Below, one piece after another: positions 33,991-43,041 of a stretch of 64,000 nt of DNA. Source of the stretch: Phycisphaerae bacterium. GTDB taxonomy: Bacteria; Planctomycetota; Phycisphaerae; UBA1845. The stretch is from assembly GCA_029260115.1 (NCBI GenBank), contig JAJDDW010000041.1:1-64000 (forward strand), written 5' to 3'. Below the pieces are notes generated by a model, which saw only the letters and a program-made list of their open reading frames with translations, did no database searches and was not told where the DNA came from. Position 1 is the first letter of the stretch; the number at the start of each line of letters is the position of its first letter. The translations under genes were made by a program, and so were the position numbers.

Positions 33991-35427
33991 TTAGTCTACG
34001 TATCCTAAAGCTCGCAAACGTTCTAAGACCGATTCTTCCAACTGCTCAGTTGGTGCTTGATCCTGCGCTGCAGTCTGTGATTGTTCTATCGCGTCACCAC
34101 TATGAGCGGCTAGACGATTTCGCATATCCTCTACAATAGCAGGGTATTTATCATGCACCGATCGTAATTCTTCGGGATCGCAGTCGAGGTCGAATAGCTC
34201 TATTTCGTGCTGGCCATACTCTATCAGCCGCCATCGACGAGACCGTATAGCACGCATCGGCTGGGTCCACCTTAATGGCACCTGCCCCGGCATGGCCTGT
34301 TCAAACATCTTGGCTGTCCCGTGTTGCGGTGGGAATTCGCTGAATACATACTCCTGCCCTTGCCAATCTGGTTCGTTCACACGCAATAGACTTTGCGGAT
34401 GGTCAATCATGTTTGGGTCGCCACATGCGACGGATAAACAAGTTTCATGAAGCGCGTGTAACTGGACCAAAGCATCTGAGCGCGTGCCTGGCTGAATGTA
34501 TGATGGGTGGCGCATAATCAATGGGACGCGCGTCATATGTTCATTCAAAGAAAAGCCATGGCCCCACACGCCACTTTCACCGAAAGCTTCACCATGGTCC
34601 GCGCAGACCATGAGTAATGTGTCATCGAGTAGTTGGCTATCTTTTAGTTGCTGTTTGATGTGACCGACCCAACGGTCGCCTTCCAAAATTTCACCGTCGT
34701 AAAGATCGATGGCCGTTTGCAAATTCGCGGAACTCAACGGTCGCTGCTCTGACATGACTCTTGGCCACATGACTCTACTATTGACTTCGCGCATAAATCG
34801 CGACACGTCCGTGGAGGATGAGCAGAATTCGTTACGTGCGGGATGATACGGCGCGTGCGGGTCCATTAAAATAACAAACCCAAAAAACGGATGCACGCTG
34901 GTTTGGATGAATCGTGATACAGAGGCCATCGCTTCTCGCGAATTACCTTTTCGTAGCCATAATAGTCGACTTAAATCGTATTGACGAGCCTTTTTTTCGC
35001 CGCAAAACTTTTTGACTACACGATACGCCCGGTCATGTTGTCGCATGAGCCAAGGCGGCGTCATGCCAACGAAATCGTCGAATCCCCGCACGCCGTTCAT
35101 GGTCTCACTGACAAAATCATTATTGGATACGCAAAAGGTATGATATCCGAGTTGTTGCATTTTTTCCGGCAACCGGGTCCAGGTGTCCGGCCAAACGCGG
35201 ACGGAATCTCCATTTACGCCGTGCTGATGTGGGTACATGTTGCTGAATATCGAAGCGTATGATGCCGGGCTAAACGGCGCTGCCGTAATGGCCTGCGTGA
35301 AAACCGCACCTTCGCGGGCGAGCTGGTCCAAATGAGGGGTGGTTTGTCGGTGATAGCCATAACACCCGACGTGGTCGGCCCGTAAGGAATCTTGCACAAC
35401 GATAAGAATGTTTGGTTTTCGTTTCAC
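33991..35427 (-). CDS. Sulfatase/alkaline-phosphatase-fold protein with non-standard active site
   Basis: 478 residues. The N-terminal metal-binding motif (NILIVVQDSLRADHVGCYGY, D near residue 13) and the later CADHGEAFGES and GHGFSLNEH regions place it in the sulfatase/phosphodiesterase superfamily. The position of the formylglycine cysteine (C/S-x-P-x-R) reads FSPASYASIF: a serine is there but the proline and arginine of the recognition signature are not. It may therefore be a phosphotransferase or hydrolase using Ser rather than a formylglycine sulfatase. The C-terminus ends with the ERLRALGYVD element typical of the family. It belongs to the minus-strand polysaccharide gene series. Confidence 0.85.
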   Translation of the reverse strand: MKRKPNILIVVQDSLRADHVGCYGYHRQTTPHLDQLAREGAVFTQAITAAPFSPASYASIFSNMYPHQHGVNGDSVRVWPDTWTRLPEKMQQLGYHTFCVSNNDFVSETMNGVRGFDDFVGMTPPWLMRQHDRAYRVVKKFCGEKKARQYDLSRLLWLRKGNSREAMASVSRFIQTSVHPFFGFVILMDPHAPYHPARNEFCSSSTDVSRFMREVNSRVMWPRVMSEQRPLSSANLQTAIDLYDGEILEGDRWVGHIKQQLKDSQLLDDTLLMVCADHGEAFGESGVWGHGFSLNEHMTRVPLIMRHPSYIQPGTRSDALVQLHALHETCLSVACGDPNMIDHPQSLLRVNEPDWQGQEYVFSEFPPQHGTAKMFEQAMPGQVPLRWTQPMRAIRSRRWRLIEYGQHEIELFDLDCDPEELRSVHDKYPAIVEDMRNRLAAHSGDAIEQSQTAAQDQAPTEQLEESVLERLRALGYVD

Positions 35428-35546
35428 TGCTAATCTTTCGTGATAAGCTATCGTATCCTGTGGTATGGCGAATCGCTTTGTTGCGACTTTTTCAGGGAAC
35501 TACTGGTTTTGACAGATTCATATAAAATAAAGCTTGCGCTAGGCGG

Positions 35547-36659
35547 CTATGGGTCTCGTGATTCGGTCAAACGATCTGCGAGCAACTCTGCAGCGATGCG
35601 ATGGGCCCTAGGCGTCCAATGTCGATGCCCCTGCTTGCGATAGAGATATGCGTCTTCACCCTCAGCGCGCAACCTGGGCGCCGTTCGGACAACATCTTTT
35701 TCTTCAACAAGATTTACAAACTCAGAAAATATTTTGGTTCCTTTCAGGTCTTCAGCAGGAATGTCCAGGGCTAAAAAAGTTATACCACGCGCTTCGCATT
35801 CACGTTTCATCTGATCAAAAAGCTGGCCGGTCAACCGCATGCCATAGAAATCTTGTCCCGGTTGATGCACCTCCTGTTGAGATTTGACCATGTTACGCTT
35901 TATCAAAGACGCCGCTCGCTCGCGCATCATCGCAAACAAGTGGGAATTTTCTGCAAGCATTCGATAGGCCCAAATCGAATATAACTTATTCCGTAACCCG
36001 ATAGCGGGTAGATACTCTTTGGCTGCACGAACGAGTTGACCGTTCTCATCGAGTCGATAAAGATTGCTGCGTATATTATCGACAATATCATTAGTGTAAT
36101 GCCCTACAATTACGGCGTCTGGATTGAAGCGGAAACCAAATTCTTTCAAGAAAATCAACTCTTCTGCATTGCCAAACCCGCTAACGCCCAAGTTAACAAC
36201 CTCAACGGTATAGCCTCTTTCTTTGAGAATTTGCTCTAATTGGTATAGATAGGTTTCCTCAACATTTACTTCGTACCCCTGAGTAAACGAATCGCCTAAT
36301 CCGATGATACGAATCACTCCGGGCGGCTTTAATAGGGTGTATTCCCGGTCACTACGAATCCCCATGGCGTTTAAACGAAACTCGACACTCATCTCCGGTG
36401 AGGTGTGCGTGTATCGGGCATTGGGCACAGGCACGCGAATGCCTAAGGGACTGCCCGTGACGTAACGCGGAAACAAGACCTGCGGCGCGACGAGGCGAAC
36501 GGCGACCTCGCCTACGAGCAAGGCAAAAATCAGCGAGAATTCGAGCAGCAAAAATCGCATGAACCAGCGACGTAGTCTACTCGGACGCTTCAAGGATTGA
36601 ACCGTCGTGTCGCTATCAGACACATTGCCAACCGGGTCTTTGGTAGGTGTTGTTTCCAT
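35547..36659 (-). CDS. Membrane-anchored SGNH/GDSL hydrolase
   Basis: 370 residues. One N-terminal transmembrane helix (about 33-52, FLLLEFSLIFALLVGEVAVR) anchors an extracytoplasmic SGNH domain. Block I is IGLGDSFTQGYEV with the catalytic Ser, block III contains GHYTNDIVDN, and the catalytic His is in GHRHWTPRAH near the C-terminus. Such proteins in polysaccharide loci often O-acetylate or deacetylate the polymer outside the cytoplasmic membrane (AlgJ/AlgX-like roles). The exact reaction is inference. Gaps of 119 and 63 bases to its neighbours are compatible with one operon. Confidence 0.87.
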   Translation of the reverse strand: METTPTKDPVGNVSDSDTTVQSLKRPSRLRRWFMRFLLLEFSLIFALLVGEVAVRLVAPQVLFPRYVTGSPLGIRVPVPNARYTHTSPEMSVEFRLNAMGIRSDREYTLLKPPGVIRIIGLGDSFTQGYEVNVEETYLYQLEQILKERGYTVEVVNLGVSGFGNAEELIFLKEFGFRFNPDAVIVGHYTNDIVDNIRSNLYRLDENGQLVRAAKEYLPAIGLRNKLYSIWAYRMLAENSHLFAMMRERAASLIKRNMVKSQQEVHQPGQDFYGMRLTGQLFDQMKRECEARGITFLALDIPAEDLKGTKIFSEFVNLVEEKDVVRTAPRLRAEGEDAYLYRKQGHRHWTPRAHRIAAELLADRLTESRDP

Positions 36660-36722
36660 CTAACTTCTTTTTGTCTCTTTCAATACGTCGGGATTCGACC
36701 ATGCACCAACCGGAGGCGTACG

Positions 36723-38426
36723 CTATTCAAACAAAAAATCAGCTAGCGCATCGATGTCACGCGCTGACAATTCGTGCATGGGCATTTTGGCCTGGGGATT
36801 ATCAAAACGCGGGTCTTGCACATGGTAAAAAAACCATCGACGTAAGCGTTCTATACCAGTCAGCGCTTTTAATTCCGCATACACCTCACTGCGAGTTTGA
36901 AAATATTTACCCTTGCGCTTTGATAATTCATCAAGCCAGGATTCGTATTTCTTTGTTAACAGTCTTTCGCTTAGCTGTCGACGTATATGGGTAAGCGTCG
37001 GGCCCTCTCTGCCACCTTGTCCGTCTAGGGTATGACAGGCGTTGCAACGATTATCATAAAAGACATAGCGCCCCCTCGCCGCGCCAGTCAAATGCTCGCT
37101 CTCATCCACAGGCTCTACCCAATCCGGGTCGACCATGACGCGATAAATGATGCCGGTGTTCACATTGAATTCGACACCTTCGCCATAAATATCCGCAAAA
37201 TACAGTCCATCCGGTTGCCATTTGACATCCGTCACGCTGGCAAAGCGCGTGCCCGTGTACTCGATAAAATTAGACGCTGCAGATTGCAAATAACCATCCG
37301 CGCCGATATCGAATTCTACAATGCGTTTTCCATCGTTAGGCCCGGGCATGTATACGACGCCGAACAAACCGACGACCAACTTGTAAACCATATCGATGCC
37401 GAGCGCGTCACTCCCTATATAAGCAAGTCCGACTGGCGCATAACCAGAACCAGGCCCCCACGTGTATAAGGCATTAGCCCGCATCTGTTCATCGCTGTTG
37501 GCGAAGCAATAGTTGATTCCAGATTCCAAGCGGACTATGCGATCGAGACCAGGCCCGACGTCAGAAACAATCGCAACCTGGCTTCGTGGATCCCAGGCTA
37601 TATCAAAAGGATTTCGAAAGCCGTAAGCGTAAATATAACTCTTAGCGGCGTCCAACTGTTGAGGATCATAGAATGGATTTTCCTCGGCTGGCGTGCCGTC
37701 CTTGTTCAGTCTAATGACCTTGCCCGCGAACTTATCTAGCTCCTGAGCGTCTTGCTTGCGACCACCAGAACCAACGCCCACGTAGATGTAGCCATCCGGT
37801 CCGATCTCGCAAAATTGAATCTGATAAGACGCGACCGTCTCCTCGTTTTTCATGTCGAGAATCACTTCGCGATCCGTCATGCGCGTACAATCTTCGTTGC
37901 ACCCCAATCTCTCGACCTTATTGCGATAGACGCCAGCGTCTTCGTCCCAATAGGTCATCGCAACAAAAAATTGTTTTTCATATTCATCGTACGTAAGCCC
38001 GATTAGACCAAGCTCCGTGAGCGGATGCTTTTTGAAGTTGAGTAATCCCTCGGCAAAGGTCTGCACATCGCCATTGTGAAATACGACTTTGATCGAACCG
38101 CCAAGCTCAGCGATGTACACCCACGGCGCATTCTCATCACGCGAAGGTGGAGGAAACACCATGCGTACAGGGAAATCCACGCCGGTTACAATCGGTTCAA
38201 CTTTATATCCACCAACCGGCTTCCACGCGCGAGCACCTTGCTGCGCTTGGTCGTCAGCAGGGCCAGTTTTTTTCTCAATGACGCGATCGAGTTTCCAGGC
38301 AAGGTTTTTTCCAGGCTTGTTGTAGAGCACCCGAAACATCACGCCAGCACCCAGCGCAGCACTTAGCGCTATCCCCCCTACAATGAGGATGGCCTTCCGC
38401 CAGGACATTTTAGGCAACTTCATCAA
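36723..38426 (-). CDS. Glucose/sorbosone-dehydrogenase-like propeller fused to cytochrome c
   Basis: 567 residues. A membrane anchor (about residues 11-30) is followed by a six-bladed beta-propeller of the soluble PQQ glucose/sorbosone dehydrogenase type (YGFRNPFDIAWDPRSQ and NYCFANSDEQMR segments, about 75-445). A C-terminal cytochrome c domain has the heme motif CNACH (RCNACHTLDGQGG) and a likely Met ligand in AKMPMHEL. An exported quinoprotein-to-heme electron-transfer enzyme fits this layout. Its presence in a polysaccharide gene series is unusual; oxidation of a free or polymer-bound sugar is an inference. Whether PQQ binds cannot be judged by eye. Confidence 0.85.
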   Translation of the reverse strand: MMKLPKMSWRKAILIVGGIALSAALGAGVMFRVLYNKPGKNLAWKLDRVIEKKTGPADDQAQQGARAWKPVGGYKVEPIVTGVDFPVRMVFPPPSRDENAPWVYIAELGGSIKVVFHNGDVQTFAEGLLNFKKHPLTELGLIGLTYDEYEKQFFVAMTYWDEDAGVYRNKVERLGCNEDCTRMTDREVILDMKNEETVASYQIQFCEIGPDGYIYVGVGSGGRKQDAQELDKFAGKVIRLNKDGTPAEENPFYDPQQLDAAKSYIYAYGFRNPFDIAWDPRSQVAIVSDVGPGLDRIVRLESGINYCFANSDEQMRANALYTWGPGSGYAPVGLAYIGSDALGIDMVYKLVVGLFGVVYMPGPNDGKRIVEFDIGADGYLQSAASNFIEYTGTRFASVTDVKWQPDGLYFADIYGEGVEFNVNTGIIYRVMVDPDWVEPVDESEHLTGAARGRYVFYDNRCNACHTLDGQGGREGPTLTHIRRQLSERLLTKKYESWLDELSKRKGKYFQTRSEVYAELKALTGIERLRRWFFYHVQDPRFDNPQAKMPMHELSARDIDALADFLFE

Positions 38427-38467
38427 TTCAAATAGCCTTATCAGAAAACACGCACAACTATCGCGCC

Positions 38468-40069
38468 CTACGTTCCCTCTCGCCGACGCAGCACGGATAG
38501 GTTCGCTTGTTTATCGTGAACGATCAACTCGAACCGGGAAGCAAATTCCGGTTTATCCGCCCAGACTGCGTGACCTGCCCAATCTGCGATATAAGTTACG
38601 TTCCTCTCATCCAGATAATCGACGATTCGACCTCGTAAACGATAGTCCAGAGATTGCGGATCGACTTTGCCATCGAGATTAATCGTTCTGTCATGGTAAT
38701 AACCCAGCGTCCCAGTTTGGGTAGCCGCGACCCACACGTCAGCCGGAACATGTTCGTCCACCCAGTTCACTACTTGAGAATGCATGTGTTTCCTGCCGTG
38801 TCGATATACCCGGACGTTTAGCGTAATTGACGCTATCGCGGCGATGCCGACAACCAGTATTGGGATACGCGAACCAGAGAGAGCCGAATACCTAGTCCAC
38901 GCTGCGACCAAGGCCGCCATGGTGATCGCAGATAGGGTCACGACAGAATACAAGTATCGACTTAGGAAAAAATGGACGCCGAAAAATAAGGCATAGTAGA
39001 TAGCTAATGCTATGACATAAAACGCCATGATCGCAAAGCCGGCGCTAAATTGTTGGCGAAACCAAGCCATTCTTTTCAGAACCAACGTGATCATGCAACA
39101 CGTCGAAAAGATGCACATGCCTATGACGAAGGGATTTCGCTCAAATTGCTGCGGAACGCGGAGAAATATACTGGCGTTTTCGACAATGGCTACGAAAGCT
39201 GGCAGCACATTTTCACCAAATGTCAGCCCACTCGACTCCGATCGGCCACTGACCGGAACGATGTGCCCAAAATTGGTAACATTGAAAATTAACCATGGCG
39301 AGGCAACGACGATGCTGGTAAGCCCTATCACTACACACTGTCCTATCGCGGTCGTTTTGCCAACATGCGCCTTCCAGGTCATGAATAGATGAAACAATAA
39401 CATGGCCGCGATCAAAAAACAGGCGTCGTTTCTCGCCAGAAATGTTATACCTAATAATGCGCCAAGCCCTAGACACCGCGACCATGAAAAATGCGTCTTG
39501 AATTTAGTTAAAAATGCATCGTACATAGCTACGCAAAGCAGCACTAAGATGGCATACAAACCCGTCTCCAAACCATTGTGCCCATGCGTCGTGGTGCTCG
39601 GGCTGATGTACCAGAACATAGCCGCTAATAGTGCCACAAATGATGCGTCCGGCCCGCGATAGATAAATCGTTTCACGCAAATGTAGATAGCCACTGCCCC
39701 GAATAGGGTGATTAGCACCTGTAGCGCGACGATGGGATATAGGCCAGTGATGCGGTCTGTGCCGAATATTTTGAAGCAACCTGCGAACAGTAGCGTACAG
39801 AATGGTTGAGTACCGTTCGTCGCGACAAGTCCATCGGAAACGGAAAAACCGTGACCGAGCGCAATGTTTCGCGCGATGGTTAACATTAAATAGCCGTCTT
39901 CCGTGATCGCTTGTCGTAACAAGCGTACACCGCCAGTCACCAACGGCGACACGCGCACCATTACAGCTACGACGACAGGAACAATCATCGCGACGGCAAT
40001 CGTTCGGCGCAAACGAGCATCATGCTGGCTCATCGAATCGCGGGATTTTTTTTGTGTAATTTCAAACAT
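38468..40069 (-). CDS. PMT-like polytopic membrane glycosyltransferase
   Basis: 533 residues with about ten to twelve hydrophobic helices. The first periplasmic loop contains TEDGYLMLTIARNIALGHGF, an acidic motif in the position used by GT39/ArnT-type enzymes that take sugars from polyprenyl phosphates. The C-terminal part is soluble and extracytoplasmic (DRTINLDGKVDPQSLDYRL). The start is ambiguous: ATG 40069 (chosen) or ATG 40033, neither with a strong ribosome site. It follows the WecG-type gene by 10 bases. The polyprenyl-phosphate donor would come from enzymes such as the one at 31700-32386. Confidence 0.8.
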   Translation of the reverse strand: MFEITQKKSRDSMSQHDARLRRTIAVAMIVPVVVAVMVRVSPLVTGGVRLLRQAITEDGYLMLTIARNIALGHGFSVSDGLVATNGTQPFCTLLFAGCFKIFGTDRITGLYPIVALQVLITLFGAVAIYICVKRFIYRGPDASFVALLAAMFWYISPSTTTHGHNGLETGLYAILVLLCVAMYDAFLTKFKTHFSWSRCLGLGALLGITFLARNDACFLIAAMLLFHLFMTWKAHVGKTTAIGQCVVIGLTSIVVASPWLIFNVTNFGHIVPVSGRSESSGLTFGENVLPAFVAIVENASIFLRVPQQFERNPFVIGMCIFSTCCMITLVLKRMAWFRQQFSAGFAIMAFYVIALAIYYALFFGVHFFLSRYLYSVVTLSAITMAALVAAWTRYSALSGSRIPILVVGIAAIASITLNVRVYRHGRKHMHSQVVNWVDEHVPADVWVAATQTGTLGYYHDRTINLDGKVDPQSLDYRLRGRIVDYLDERNVTYIADWAGHAVWADKPEFASRFELIVHDKQANLSVLRRREGT

Positions 40070-40078
40070 GTCGCGGGC

Positions 40079-40885
40079 TTACTCTCGCGGGCGGCGTTTG
40101 AAACGCTCGCGCAATACGATACCAACAAAGGCGCTGTCTTCGATTAGATAGCGACGCCATAATCGGCTAGGTTCTTGCACGAGGCGGTGCGCCCATTCTA
40201 GCCCTAGCCGTTGAATCCAACGCGGAGCGCGATCCACATCACCGCAAAGAAAGCTAAAACTAATACCGACGCCGATGCATAGCTTTGTGCCGCAGGCCTG
40301 ATGATGGTCGACGATCCACTTTTCCTGCTTGGGTGAGCCTAGACCAACAAACAATAAGTCGGTTTCAGCTTTGCGAATCATGGAGACGATTCGCTCGTTC
40401 TCCGCATCATCTTTTTCAAAACCCATTTCCGGACAATAGGTGCCGACTACGCGGATATTTGGATGACGCAGCTCGAATATTTCTTTCGATCGATCAGCCG
40501 TGGTGGGCGAGCCTCCCAACAAAAAAATGGATACATCCTCAGCCGCAGCCCGAGAAGCCAATGCGGGGAAAAGATCAGAACCCGCTACGCGCTGTGGCAA
40601 TGGCTTACCCACAAATCGCGATCCCCAAATGACCGGCATACCATCCGCAACGACCATATCGGCATGGGCATACATCTCTCGAAACTCCGCTGACTTTTGA
40701 AACCTCACGACGTGATCAACATTGGCTGTAATCACAATGCGCGATCGGTCGCCCTGCGCCCATGCTATCATCTGGTCCACCGCCTGGTCGAACCGCACAA
40801 CATCCATCGGCATGTTGAACAATTCAATTCGCTCGTAAGCCGTAGTGTTCAAATTTGGTTGCGAAATTATTTCAGCCGATGTCAT
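40079..40885 (-). CDS. WecG/TagA/CpsF-family glycosyltransferase
   Basis: 268 residues. The family signature is clear: ANVDHVVRFQ, VADGMPVIWGSRFVG, RVAGSDLFP, FLLGG, and the diagnostic GLGSPKQEKWI, then the C-terminal RLGLEWAHRLVQEPSRLWRRYL. GT26 enzymes add the second sugar (often ManNAc- or ManNAcA-type) to an undecaprenyl-linked primer, so this is a likely early step after the priming transferase encoded at 59836. It overlaps the upstream GT2 gene by 4 bases. Confidence 0.95.
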   Translation of the reverse strand: MTSAEIISQPNLNTTAYERIELFNMPMDVVRFDQAVDQMIAWAQGDRSRIVITANVDHVVRFQKSAEFREMYAHADMVVADGMPVIWGSRFVGKPLPQRVAGSDLFPALASRAAAEDVSIFLLGGSPTTADRSKEIFELRHPNIRVVGTYCPEMGFEKDDAENERIVSMIRKAETDLLFVGLGSPKQEKWIVDHHQACGTKLCIGVGISFSFLCGDVDRAPRWIQRLGLEWAHRLVQEPSRLWRRYLIEDSAFVGIVLRERFKRRPRE

Positions 40886-41763
40886 GAGAATGGATTAATT
40901 TTGGTCAATTGCCACGATCGCAAATGTTTACGAAAGGCAGAGTCTTCGTATCTTTTACGTCGCGCAAAAAAGCTTCCGATATACCCGGCTAAGATTAACA
41001 ATCCGCCGAGAACGAACGGTCTTTCCAACATGCGATAACCCCCTATGCACAATGCGTATAGCGGATGTGTGCCCATGAAATATTGTCCCCGCCCCCAGCG
41101 TAATCGGCCATGAAACACGCTTTTATATGATGATCCCATTGGGCGTAGATGAATAAAACGCAACTCGTCATCACGAAAACTTTTGGCCTGCCAGCCGCAC
41201 ATTCTTGCCGTGTGGCAGTCAATACCATCCCACATAACTTCAGATACGAACCCGCCAATATCCTGATAGCACGCGACACGAAAAAGCTTGGTTTGCCCCT
41301 GAGAAAATTCATCGCCCGTACGCTCAGGGACCAGACGACCCCCAACATGCATCCAGGATTTCCCGCTGGCGGTACCCAATTTTTCGTCGGCTTCAAAGTA
41401 TTCGAACAGCCGCTGAAAGTAGGTAGGCTGAAATTCTAAATCGCCGTCTAATTTGCACAGATAGTCATAGTCATCCATGTCAACGAGCGATAGCCCCTCT
41501 TTGAATGCCTCTACCACCCCACCGCCAACTTTTCTGGTGCCACGATCTTGACGCTCATGCAATCGAATCCAATCGTGCGCCGCTGCCGCCCGCCGGACTA
41601 ATTCCGGCGTTTCGTCTTTAGAGCCATCATCCACGATAATCCAAAGCGCGGGTTGTACAGTCTGGGCGATCATCGAATCGATCGTACGCTGCAGAAACTT
41701 AGCCTCATCACGCACCGGCGAGACGACTACGCACTTTCGAGATGGTGTATCTTCCTGCGACAT
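40882..41763 (-). CDS. Family 2 glycosyltransferase with C-terminal membrane helix
   Basis: 293 residues. N-terminal CVVVSPVRDEAKFLQRTI, IIVDDGSKDETP and the DxD-type KLDGDLEFQP mark a GT-A fold inverting transferase; a single hydrophobic segment (about 250-268) may anchor it to the membrane. It starts right after the GT4 gene (zero gap) and overlaps the WecG-type gene (ATGA), so it is deep inside one operon. Donor and acceptor are unknown. Confidence 0.9.
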   Translation of the reverse strand: MSQEDTPSRKCVVVSPVRDEAKFLQRTIDSMIAQTVQPALWIIVDDGSKDETPELVRRAAAAHDWIRLHERQDRGTRKVGGGVVEAFKEGLSLVDMDDYDYLCKLDGDLEFQPTYFQRLFEYFEADEKLGTASGKSWMHVGGRLVPERTGDEFSQGQTKLFRVACYQDIGGFVSEVMWDGIDCHTARMCGWQAKSFRDDELRFIHLRPMGSSYKSVFHGRLRWGRGQYFMGTHPLYALCIGGYRMLERPFVLGGLLILAGYIGSFFARRKRYEDSAFRKHLRSWQLTKINPFS

Positions 41764-43041
41764 TTACGACCGAGTTGTCTCTACTGTAGATGATGAGGCT
41801 GACACATGCGCATCACATGGTTGAGGCTGAAGAAATTCGCGAAACACGTCAGCTAAGTCCTCAACCGTCTTCGTAATATCAAAACCTTGACACACGCGAT
41901 CACGCCCCTTCTTGCCTATGGACGCCCGCAGATCACTGTCGTTGGCTAAGCCCGCGATCGCCTCAGCTAGACCCTGATGGTCTCCAGGAGATACCAACAG
42001 ACCCGAGACACCATGCTCGATAATTTCTGGAATCCCTGCGATGCACGTCGCCACGACTGGCACCGATTTAGCCATAGCTTCCATAATGACTACCGGCAAG
42101 CCTTCCGCCAAACTCGAAAGGACAAAAACATCAGCCCTGTCGTAGTAACCTGGCAGATCGTCCTGCCCGATTGAGCCGGTAAAAGTGACGACATTATTCA
42201 ATCCCAATTCGCTTGTAAGAGATTGCAAATTATCACGAAGCGGGCCATCCCCGACGCACGTCAGCGAAACCTTAATACCTCTATCCACCAGTTCTCGCAC
42301 GGCTCGCAACAACACGGCATGGGCTTTTTCAGGACCCAACCGCGCGACAGTTAATAAACGAAGCACCGAACTATCATCTGCTTTTTCGCTCGGCGCTTTT
42401 GGTGCATACACGCTTGTATTTATGCCGCAATGTATGCGTCGAATCTTGGGCCAATGCACAGGATCGCTATTCAACATGGCTTGCCCACAGCCAAAGTCAC
42501 ACACGCAAATCACAAAACGCGCATGCGCAATTTTATCTCGTAAATTGGATCGTGTAGGGTCACCAAAATCAGCCAGCCCATGGAGCGTTAGGCTCCAAGT
42601 TCCCCCCGTCATGGTCGCCGCCAGCTTCGCGACATTAGCCGCGACGTTGGCAAAATGGGCGTGAATGTGCCGCACACCCAACCGCTGCATCTGCCGGGCA
42701 AGCATCCCAGCTTCTAAAAAATAAAAATAATTCCAAATTGCAGATCGCACGCCAGCAGGCCGTTGCCAAGTTGCCTGCGCCAGCGACTTAAAATAATTCA
42801 CGGGATGCGAAAAAAACATCGCGATATGAGAAACCACAACCGTTACCACTCCGGCAGGCAATATGGCCTTGGTCTGCTGGGACTCCGTTCGATCGGTATC
42901 CGTCAGCAACTGGTCGCCTGGCACGCGGCGAATCGTAAACGTCTGCACCTTAAAGCCGCGCGAGCGCAATGCGACTACTTCACGCAAAATAAACGTATGC
43001 GAGATAGCCGGGTAACGACTGGCGATGTAAGCAATGTTCAT
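41764..43041 (-). CDS. Family 4 glycosyltransferase (EpsD/colanic-acid-type)
   Basis: 425 residues, GT-B fold. The C-terminal half has LTVARLGPEKAHAVLLRAV, CVGDGPLRDNL and the E-x7-E-type donor site SSLAEGLPVVIMEAMAKSVP. The N-terminal half begins IAYIASRYPAISHTFILREV, as in many exopolysaccharide GT4 enzymes. It overlaps the polysaccharide deacetylase gene by 4 bases (ATGA) and abuts the next GT2 gene. Confidence 0.93.
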   Translation of the reverse strand: MNIAYIASRYPAISHTFILREVVALRSRGFKVQTFTIRRVPGDQLLTDTDRTESQQTKAILPAGVVTVVVSHIAMFFSHPVNYFKSLAQATWQRPAGVRSAIWNYFYFLEAGMLARQMQRLGVRHIHAHFANVAANVAKLAATMTGGTWSLTLHGLADFGDPTRSNLRDKIAHARFVICVCDFGCGQAMLNSDPVHWPKIRRIHCGINTSVYAPKAPSEKADDSSVLRLLTVARLGPEKAHAVLLRAVRELVDRGIKVSLTCVGDGPLRDNLQSLTSELGLNNVVTFTGSIGQDDLPGYYDRADVFVLSSLAEGLPVVIMEAMAKSVPVVATCIAGIPEIIEHGVSGLLVSPGDHQGLAEAIAGLANDSDLRASIGKKGRDRVCQGFDITKTVEDLADVFREFLQPQPCDAHVSASSSTVETTRS

